Below, one piece after another: positions 43,997 to 50,033 of a stretch of DNA of 50,033 nt. Both the position numbers and the translations under genes were made by a program. How positions within the stretch are numbered: the stretch's first letter is position 1; each line of letters begins with the position of its first letter. The notes beneath the pieces were generated by a model. That model was not told the origin of the DNA. It made no database searches and saw only the letters and a list, made by a program, of their open reading frames with translations. This stretch comes from Fimivicinus intestinavium (lineage in GTDB: Bacteria; Bacillota; Clostridia; Oscillospirales; Acutalibacteraceae), in contig DVKY01000025.1 in assembly GCA_018715765.1 (NCBI GenBank), positions 1-50,033 on the forward strand, read 5' to 3'.

Positions 43997-45535
43997 TTAG
44001 CCCCCTCGGCCGGCAGCGTGAATCTGCACAGCGGCTCCCGGCGGAACCTCCACCTCCACAAAGGAACGCGGAACACCATTCACCATTTTACAGCGCCCGA
44101 CCGCCGCCTCTTCTCCGATCAGCAAACGGTCATACCGGCCGGCAAAGGCACATTTCCACCAAAGCGGCCGAGTGGAATGATTTGTCAGCGTCACCGTATC
44201 ATGCGCTGCAATGTGAAGATCCATGCTGCAATCCCCCGCCCGCAGCGATCCAATCGAAAGATCTGGCACCTCCTGCGGCATGCAGGGGCAGGTGGAAACC
44301 CGGCCGGCCTGCGCATCGGCTGAAAAACCGGCCATCCCTTCCACCGCGCAGGCGATCATCGTGAAGGAAAGCTCCGGATAATCCTCATTGAGCCCCTGGC
44401 TGCGGCAAATATGCGGCTCAAACCGCCGGGCTCCAATATACTTCATCCAGCTCCACGCACGCTCCGGCTGGTGATACGGAAAAAACACCTGCGGGAGGTA
44501 AGTGTAGCTCTCAATATTATTCATTGCCGTTTCAGGATCTCCAGCCATGCGGTGGATCTCATCCAGGAGGCGGTCATTGCGCTCGCCCGGTTCGGTCAGC
44601 AGCTTCATCGGCATGAAAAAACAGGTTTCCGCCCCTGTGATACCTTTTGCGGTTTTGACCCAGCGCCAGTATTTCCTCCCTTTTCGATCCACACCGAACA
44701 CATAGCCGCCGCCCTCAGGCGGAATGCTCCACACATCGTTAAAATAGGCCTTCAGCGCCTGTGCACGCTGTGCATAGGCGGCCGCCTCCGCAGCAGATCC
44801 CTGCGCCTCCAGCAGCCCGGCATATGACCGCAGCGCCTGATACAGCGCTGCAATGCTATCACCCGCCTCTGCCAGCCATGTTCCACTCTCATTGTAGCTG
44901 GCGCTGCCGCGCCAGATATTGCCGCGCCCCTCCGGCACCCCGTTTTGCACAGGGAACACCATACCGTCATGGCGCGCGGTAAACTCCCCCAAAATACGTC
45001 CGGCAAACGCGCGCATCTGGCGCTCCAAATAGCGGCTGTCCCCAGAGTGAAAATAGAGCTTACAGAGGGTCTCGACCAGTTCATACTGGGCGGTGAGCTC
45101 CCGCACGAACCTGCGCCGGTTCGGCGTGTCCATATAATAGATGCTGCCGTCAAAATTCAGCGCCCAGGGGGCGTACCAGCCGGTATCCGCACAGGCGCCC
45201 TCCACAAAGCAGCGCATCATCTGATAATTCTCTTCGTGATATCCCAGATACTCCGCGCCCATCGCCTGATGGACAAAATCCCGGATATAAAACGCCGTCC
45301 GATCGTGATAGCCCGCCCAATAAGAGGGCAGATAGGCTTTGGGCCGCGCCCATGGCCGGTTGGGCCGCCTGATCGCGTGGCTGCGGTTGAAAAACCGAAG
45401 GGACGGCCCGTACCACTTCCCGCCTTTTCCCCGGTTCACAGGCCCGGATTGCCCGGTCACGACAAAAGACGCCGCCTTGCGCTGCGCCCAGGCCATCAGC
45501 TCCGTCAGGCCGGAATTGCTGCTGACAATCTCCAA
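43997..45535 (-). CDS. Six-hairpin glycosidase-like protein
   Basis: 512 residues from TTG 45535 (GGAGG eight bases upstream). The helical repeats suggest an (alpha/alpha)6 barrel: PSYWAGYHDRTAFYIRDFVHQAMGAEYLG, ALNFDGSIYYMDTPNRRR, RQMRAFAGRILGEFTARHDGMVFP, SYNESGTWLAEAGDSIAALYQAL and NNIESYTYLPQVFFPY. The last 90 residues form a small beta domain (DLHIAAHDTVTLTNHST). The layout resembles bacterial alpha-rhamnosidase-, glucoamylase- or GH63/125-type enzymes, but I cannot fix the family. It has no signal peptide, so it acts on imported sugars. Divergent from an AraC regulator and followed by a GPH transporter. Confidence 0.75.
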   Translation of the reverse strand: MEIVSSNSGLTELMAWAQRKAASFVVTGQSGPVNRGKGGKWYGPSLRFFNRSHAIRRPNRPWARPKAYLPSYWAGYHDRTAFYIRDFVHQAMGAEYLGYHEENYQMMRCFVEGACADTGWYAPWALNFDGSIYYMDTPNRRRFVRELTAQYELVETLCKLYFHSGDSRYLERQMRAFAGRILGEFTARHDGMVFPVQNGVPEGRGNIWRGSASYNESGTWLAEAGDSIAALYQALRSYAGLLEAQGSAAEAAAYAQRAQALKAYFNDVWSIPPEGGGYVFGVDRKGRKYWRWVKTAKGITGAETCFFMPMKLLTEPGERNDRLLDEIHRMAGDPETAMNNIESYTYLPQVFFPYHQPERAWSWMKYIGARRFEPHICRSQGLNEDYPELSFTMIACAVEGMAGFSADAQAGRVSTCPCMPQEVPDLSIGSLRAGDCSMDLHIAAHDTVTLTNHSTRPLWWKCAFAGRYDRLLIGEEAAVGRCKMVNGVPRSFVEVEVPPGAAVQIHAAGRGG

Positions 45536-45614
45536 ATACTCCGCCTCCCATCCGTGCTGTGCATAAGCGCATTGCTCCCTGGGATACGCTCAAGTTTACA
45601 GGCAGCCAAAAATA

Positions 45615-45627
45615 TGTTACAGTAACA
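45615..45627. promoter_or_regulatory. Palindromic site between the araC-type gene and the glycosidase
   Basis: TGTTACAGTAACA, extended by ATA and TAT on the outside, sits in the divergent region. On the minus strand a weak -35/-10 pair (TTGGGT, 17 bases, TAACAT) overlaps it. Likely operator for the AraC regulator. Confidence 0.45.
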
Positions 45628-45686
45628 ATATCACAAACCCAATGGGATGAATATATGCAAAATAACTGAAAGTATGAGGAATATCC

Positions 45687-46583
45687 ATGTGTAAAGCGCC
45701 TTCTTCCCCTGAGCCTTTCAAAGAAATCGTCGTGCCAAAAACCGCCGTCATCGGAGAGACCGCCTACAGTCCCGGCGATCAGGCTGTCACGCTCTGGCCC
45801 TTCTATGACTCTGCCCTTCCGGTCAACGTCATGGTAGTGGGGGAAACCAGCTGCGGCCCGGATTATCATGTGATCCGCCCGCGCTCCCGGATCATGGCGA
45901 TCGAATATATTACAGACGGCTCCGGGCTTCTGGAAATCAACGGCCGGACCTACCGTCCGCAGAAAAACTGCGCCATCCTGCTGACCCGGAACAGCACGCA
46001 CTCCTATGCCGCCGACCCCAGGCAGCCGTGGCGGAAAAGGTGGATCGTCTTTGACGGGCCGTTTATGCAGGCTATGATTGACTTTTATCTGCCTCGGAAC
46101 ACCTATTGCTTCCCAAATTGCAACCTGCTGCCTTATTTCCATGAGATAGACCGGCAGGTTCAGGCCCATAAACGGGACTATCCGCATCTGTTGAAACGGC
46201 TGTCTGTTCTGCTGTTTGAAATGATTCTCCATATCAATCAGAGCACAACGCAGAGGGAACGCTCCCTGCCGGAAAAAATCCGGGCGGCCATCGATGCGCA
46301 GATCGAGGGGAAGCTTTCCCTCGAGAGCATCTGCGCGGAATTCAACTACTCCAAGAACCATGTCATTACCCTGTTTCGCAAAGCATACGGCGTTACGCCT
46401 TACCGGTATTTTGAAGCAAAAAAAATAGATGTTGCAAAGTTTTATCTCTGCAACACCAGCTTTACGATTGAAGAGATCGCCCAGCAGCTCTCCTATGCAG
46501 ACCGGAACTATTTTTCCAACTGCTTTAAGAAGCACACGGGCTTCTCGCCTGGGGAATACCGGCGGAAAAGCTCTTTTCAATAA
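45687..46583 (+). CDS. AraC-family transcriptional regulator
   Basis: 298 residues, ATG 45687 behind GAGGAAT. Residues about 50-120 form a cupin-type sensor (VVGETSCGPDYHVIRPRSRIMAIEYITDGSGLLEINGRTYRP...CAILLTRNSTHSY). Residues about 200-298 form the double HTH (LSLESICAEFNYSKNHVITLFRKAYGVTPYRYFEAKKIDVAKFYL, then FTIEEIAQQLSYADRNYFSNCFKKHTGFSPGEYR). It is divergent from the glycosidase-GPH operon and most likely activates it in response to a sugar bound by the cupin. Confidence 0.92.
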   Translation: MCKAPSSPEPFKEIVVPKTAVIGETAYSPGDQAVTLWPFYDSALPVNVMVVGETSCGPDYHVIRPRSRIMAIEYITDGSGLLEINGRTYRPQKNCAILLTRNSTHSYAADPRQPWRKRWIVFDGPFMQAMIDFYLPRNTYCFPNCNLLPYFHEIDRQVQAHKRDYPHLLKRLSVLLFEMILHINQSTTQRERSLPEKIRAAIDAQIEGKLSLESICAEFNYSKNHVITLFRKAYGVTPYRYFEAKKIDVAKFYLCNTSFTIEEIAQQLSYADRNYFSNCFKKHTGFSPGEYRRKSSFQ

Positions 46584-46586
46584 AAA

Positions 46587-46619
46587 AGGCGGGAAAGCGG
46601 CTAAAGCGCTTTCCCGCCT
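46587..46619. terminator. Bidirectional terminator
   Basis: AGGCGGGAAAGCG and its complement, with TTTTTT on the minus strand (after metH) and TTTCTCAGTTTT on the plus strand (after araC). Confidence 0.85.
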
Positions 46620-46685
46620 TTCTCAGTTTTCACCAGTTTGGACAAAACGCCTGGCATTTTCGATACAACAGAGACCTTCCGGCTT

Positions 46686-49094
46686 TTACAGCAAACCTCC
46701 GCTCAGGCCCCTTAACAAATCCGCAAACACCTCCTGCGCATAGTGCACGCTGGCCATCGCGTCCCTGCCATAAAAATCCGCGCCGATCGCATCCGCATAC
46801 TCCTGTGTAAGCACCGCGCCTCCCACCATAACCCGGCAGTCAAGGCCGCGCTCCCGGATCAGACGGATTGTACGCTCCATCGCAGGCACGGTTGTCGTCA
46901 TCAGCGCACTCAGCCCCACCAGATGACACCCGAGCCGTTCCGCTTCCTCCACAACTCGCTCACAGGGCACGTTTTTGCCAAGATCGACCACTTCAAAGCC
47001 ATAGTTATCCAGCATGACCTTTACGATATTTTTGCCGATATCGTGAATATCCCCCTCCACCGTTGCGAGCAGGATCGTGCCATGCTTTTCCGGCGCGGCG
47101 CCGCTGGCGGTCATATGTTCCTTGATGGCCTCAAAGGCGTTGGCTGCGGCGGCGGCACTGCTCATCAGCTGTGGAAGAAAGAGCGTTTTCTTCTCAAAGC
47201 CCTGGCCAACCTCATTGAGAGCCGGCACAAGAATATCGTTAATGATCTCGTTGGAATCCCTCGTTTGAAGCAGCAGCTTTGTGCTCTCAAAGGCCTGATC
47301 CTTCAGGCCGCGCAGCAGAATCTCATGGAGGGAAAGCGCGCCCCCTGTTACAGACTGCTCTGCACCCCCTGCGAAATAGGAAATATATCCAGCGCACTGC
47401 GCATCCAACCCGGCCAGCGCGCAATAGCTCAGATATGCGCTCCGCATCGCCTCCATATTGGGGTTGATGATGCCTGCATCCAGCCCGGACTGTAATGCCA
47501 TTGTGTAAAACGCAGCGTTGATTACCTCCCGGCCTGGCAGGCCAAAGGAGACGTTGGAGACGCCGAGCACCGTTTTCACACCCAGCTCCCGCTTGATCAG
47601 ACGCACCGCATCCAACGTCGTCTGCGCAGCCCGCGCATCCGAGCTGATGGTCATGGTCAGCGCGTCCACAACGATATCTTTTTTTTCAATCCCATATCGC
47701 GCCGCCTCTTCCACAATGCGCCGCGCGATTTGCAGCCTGCCCTGTGCCGTAGCAGGGATACCAGCCTCATCCAGCGTCAGTGCGACGATAACACCGCCAT
47801 ACTTGCGCGCCAGCGGGAAGACCTGATCCATCACCTCCTGCTTGCCGTTGACGGAGTTAATCATCGCCTTGCCGTTATAAAGGCGCAGGGCGTGCTCCAT
47901 CACCGCCGGGTCGGAAGTGTCAATCTGAAGCGGCAAGGCGGTGACGCACTGAAGCGCTTCCACTGCCTGCCCCATCACCGCACGCTCGTCGATGCCGGGC
48001 AGGCCGACATTAACATCCAGAATATGCGCGCCGCTTTTCTGCTGCTCCACCGCCTGCGTGAGCACATAGTCCATATCGTTTTCCCGCAGTGCCTGCTGGA
48101 AGCGCTTTTTTCCCGTGGGGTTGATGCGCTCCCCGATGATGACGGGAATCCCGCCCAGCTCGCAGGCCTGTGCATAGGAGGAGACCACAGTCTTCCCCTT
48201 CGGCGCTACCGGCACGGGCGTCAGCCCTTTGCAGCGCGCCACTGTTTCACGAATATATTCCGGCGTCGTGCCGCAGCAGCCGCCCAGCACGCAGGCGCCC
48301 ATGCGCGCCATCTGCTCCATCTCCTGTGCGAACGCGGCGGGCGGCACATCGTAAACGGTTTTCCCCTCCCGCACGGCGGGCATTCCCGCATTCGGGTTGA
48401 GGATCACCGGGGTGGACGTAGCCTCCAGCAGCTGGGGCAGAAGCCCCTTCATCTGCACAGGCCCCAAGCCGCAGTTAAAGCCCAGCGCATCCACGCGCAA
48501 TCCCTCCGCCAGCGCAACAGCCGCCGCAATGGAGCCACCTGTGAGCAGCTTTCCCTGCGCGTCAAAAGAAAAGGTTAAAAAAACGGGCAGTTTGGTACGC
48601 TCCTTCACCGCAAGCACGGCGGCCTTGGCCTCATAGGTATCCGTCATTGTTTCAATAATGGCGAGATCCGCGCCCGCCTGCTCGCCCGCCTGAGCAACCT
48701 CTGCAAAGGCCGCAACCGCCTCTTCAAACGGCAGCTCCCCCATCGGGGCGAGCAGCTTGCCCGTCGGGCCGATATCAAGGGCGACAAACCGGGGCGCACC
48801 CCTCTGGAAGTCCACAGCAGCCGCACGCGCGTTTGATACGGCGGCCGCAACCACCTCCTCCACCGTATACCCGCTGCCGGCGAGCTTCATACGGTTCGCA
48901 CCGAAGGTATTGGTGGTGACAACGTGGCTGCCAGCCGCAAAATAAGAGGCATGAATCTCCTGAATCAGCTGCGGGTCGGTCAGATTCATCAATTCCGGCA
49001 GCGCGCCCGCTTTCAGCCCCTTCTCCTGCAGAAGGGAGCCCATGCCGCCGTCGAAAAACAGCATTTGTTTGCCCAACAAAGAACGAATATCCAA
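46686..49094 (-). CDS. metH: Cobalamin-dependent methionine synthase, short form
   Basis: 802 residues from TTG 49094 (GGGGTG upstream), 12 bases after metF. Domains in order: homocysteine methyltransferase barrel (about 1-290; zinc cysteines in GFNCG and GGCCGTT); pterin-binding folate domain (about 315-575; IGERINPTGKKRF, DVNVGLPGIDE); cobalamin cap and binding domains (about 590-802; GDIHDIGKNI supplies the DxHxxG cobalt ligand, then VVDLGKNVP and GLSALMTTTV). The reactivation (SAM-binding) domain, about 330 residues in E. coli MetH, is missing, as in many Clostridia that use a separate reactivation protein. It transfers methyl from methyl-THF to homocysteine. Confidence 0.93.
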   Translation of the reverse strand: MDIRSLLGKQMLFFDGGMGSLLQEKGLKAGALPELMNLTDPQLIQEIHASYFAAGSHVVTTNTFGANRMKLAGSGYTVEEVVAAAVSNARAAAVDFQRGAPRFVALDIGPTGKLLAPMGELPFEEAVAAFAEVAQAGEQAGADLAIIETMTDTYEAKAAVLAVKERTKLPVFLTFSFDAQGKLLTGGSIAAAVALAEGLRVDALGFNCGLGPVQMKGLLPQLLEATSTPVILNPNAGMPAVREGKTVYDVPPAAFAQEMEQMARMGACVLGGCCGTTPEYIRETVARCKGLTPVPVAPKGKTVVSSYAQACELGGIPVIIGERINPTGKKRFQQALRENDMDYVLTQAVEQQKSGAHILDVNVGLPGIDERAVMGQAVEALQCVTALPLQIDTSDPAVMEHALRLYNGKAMINSVNGKQEVMDQVFPLARKYGGVIVALTLDEAGIPATAQGRLQIARRIVEEAARYGIEKKDIVVDALTMTISSDARAAQTTLDAVRLIKRELGVKTVLGVSNVSFGLPGREVINAAFYTMALQSGLDAGIINPNMEAMRSAYLSYCALAGLDAQCAGYISYFAGGAEQSVTGGALSLHEILLRGLKDQAFESTKLLLQTRDSNEIINDILVPALNEVGQGFEKKTLFLPQLMSSAAAAANAFEAIKEHMTASGAAPEKHGTILLATVEGDIHDIGKNIVKVMLDNYGFEVVDLGKNVPCERVVEEAERLGCHLVGLSALMTTTVPAMERTIRLIRERGLDCRVMVGGAVLTQEYADAIGADFYGRDAMASVHYAQEVFADLLRGLSGGLL

Positions 49095-49106
49095 CGGAAC
49101 ACCCCA

Positions 49107-49976
49107 TTATCTGTTTAAAATTTCTGACAGGTTTTCAATGATCTTCTGCGCGATGTCGGGCTTGTTCATTGTGTAAAGATGGATACCCTTCACGCCGTTT
49201 GCCAGCAAATCGATGATCTGATCGGTGGCATAAGCGATCCCGGCCTGCTTAAGCGCGGCGGGATTATCCCCAAACCGGTCGAGAATCGAGCGGAATTTTG
49301 GCGTGAGCGTCGTGCCCGCCAGGTCACAGATGCGTTTGATCTGCCGCCCGCTCGTCACAGGCATCACTCCCGCAATCACGGGGACGTCAATCCCCACGCG
49401 CAGCGCACGGTAGAGAAAGCTGTATAATACATTATTATCAAAAAACATTTGCGTTATTAAAAAGTCGCAGCCGCAATCCACCTTGGCCTTTAAATGCGCA
49501 AGATCCGCCGCATTGCTTTGGCATTCCACATGCCCCTCCGGGTAGCAGGCCGCCCCCACGCAGAAATCCCCGCGGGATTTTATTTCTTCCACCAGCTGAT
49601 AGGCATATTTATAATAGCCGGCCTCCGGGAATTGCTGCCCCTTTGGGATATCTCCGCGCAGGGCCAGCACGTTTTGAATCCCCTGCTGCTGGAGCTCGTC
49701 AATCAGGCGGGAAACCTCCTCACGGGAGGAGGAAACGCAGCTCAGGTGTGCGAGCGCCGTAGTAGCGCATTCCTTTTGCATAAAAGAGGCAATATGGATC
49801 GTATTCTGCGAGGTGCCACCGCCCGCACCGTATGTAACGCTCATAAAATCCGGGCCAAATTTGGAAAGCGCAGCAACCGCCTCCTGCACAGGCTGAAACG
49901 GCATACCGGGCTTTGGCGGAAACACTTCAAACGACAGGGTTACATCTTTTTGCTTCAAACAATCGCGAATCAACAT
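49107..49976 (-). CDS. metF: Methylenetetrahydrofolate reductase
   Basis: 289 residues, ATG 49976 behind AAAGGATGG. FAD-dependent TIM barrel: LSFEVFPPKPG near the start, FMSVTYGAGGGTSQNT, HLSCVSSSREEV, LALRGDIPKG, CVGAACYPEGHVE, FLITQMFFDNNVLYSF, VPVIAGVMPVTSGRQIKRI and GVKGIHLYTMN. It reduces methylene-THF to methyl-THF, the substrate of the MetH encoded next. No riboswitch is visible, but only 57 bases of upstream sequence are in the window. Confidence 0.95.
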   Translation of the reverse strand: MLIRDCLKQKDVTLSFEVFPPKPGMPFQPVQEAVAALSKFGPDFMSVTYGAGGGTSQNTIHIASFMQKECATTALAHLSCVSSSREEVSRLIDELQQQGIQNVLALRGDIPKGQQFPEAGYYKYAYQLVEEIKSRGDFCVGAACYPEGHVECQSNAADLAHLKAKVDCGCDFLITQMFFDNNVLYSFLYRALRVGIDVPVIAGVMPVTSGRQIKRICDLAGTTLTPKFRSILDRFGDNPAALKQAGIAYATDQIIDLLANGVKGIHLYTMNKPDIAQKIIENLSEILNR

Positions 49977-50033
49977 CTGAAATCCATCCTTTCGGGCAAG
50001 CCGCCCAACCGGTCAAATCCGATTTATTTCATA

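Overview
The window looks like a chromosome segment of a spore-forming, GC-rich anaerobic member of the Clostridia. The evidence is a CotF-type spore coat pair, a LemA/TPM pair, a long-form hibernation factor, a YtrA-type GntR-ABC operon, a CDP-glycerol glycerophosphotransferase and many GTG/TTG starts behind strong Shine-Dalgarno sequences. I would guess an Oscillospirales-like or Christensenellales-like gut bacterium, but the sequence does not settle this. No rRNA, tRNA, CRISPR array or prophage is visible. Most genes are on the minus strand.

Region 1 (1-10.5 kb) is accessory. It starts with a hairpin-rich stretch that includes an inverted REP pair (REPIN-like), then a small spore-coat operon behind a SigE/SigK-like promoter. 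A minus-strand surface-protein locus follows. Two near-consensus promoters (10171-10199 and 10415-10443) drive a membrane-anchored beta-domain protein, a RAYT (REP-associated tyrosine transposase) surrounded by and partly built from REP palindromes, a 1372-residue secreted multidomain protein, four small secreted paralogues, and a C-terminally anchored surface protein. The four small proteins and the C-terminus of the large one share a domain signed Y[TS]VxIPA[DE]xx[IV]x[WF] and ending in a strand like LTFTVTY. This is the best candidate for an undescribed system: a family of secreted, possibly assembling, cell-surface subunits.

Region 2 (10.8-19.8 kb) is carbohydrate-related: a GH38 alpha-mannosidase with a metallophosphoesterase, a secreted PHP-domain protein, a DUF5696-like lipoprotein, and between the last two a compact unit encoding a 24-residue peptide. 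Region 3 (19.8-31 kb) is mostly housekeeping: pyrophosphatase, two GNATs, RarA, a teichoic-acid-type transferase, LemA and TPM, an epimerase fused to a zinc-binding module, a diacylglycerol-kinase-like lipid kinase, an rRNA methyltransferase and HPF. Region 4 (31-36.3 kb) holds an orphan class I fumarase alpha subunit, an amidohydrolase, an HD hydrolase, cytidine deaminase, phosphopentomutase, and a regulator joining a sigma-70 region-4-like HTH to a Cro/CI HTH behind a perfect consensus promoter.

Region 5 (36.5-46.6 kb) has two GPH-family sugar symporters, one with a lipoprotein and a repeat-bearing cytoplasmic tail and the other with a six-hairpin glycosidase and a divergent AraC regulator. 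Between them lies a GntR-ABC operon with a clear palindromic operator. Region 6 (46.6-50 kb) is metF followed by a cobalamin-dependent methionine synthase without the reactivation domain.
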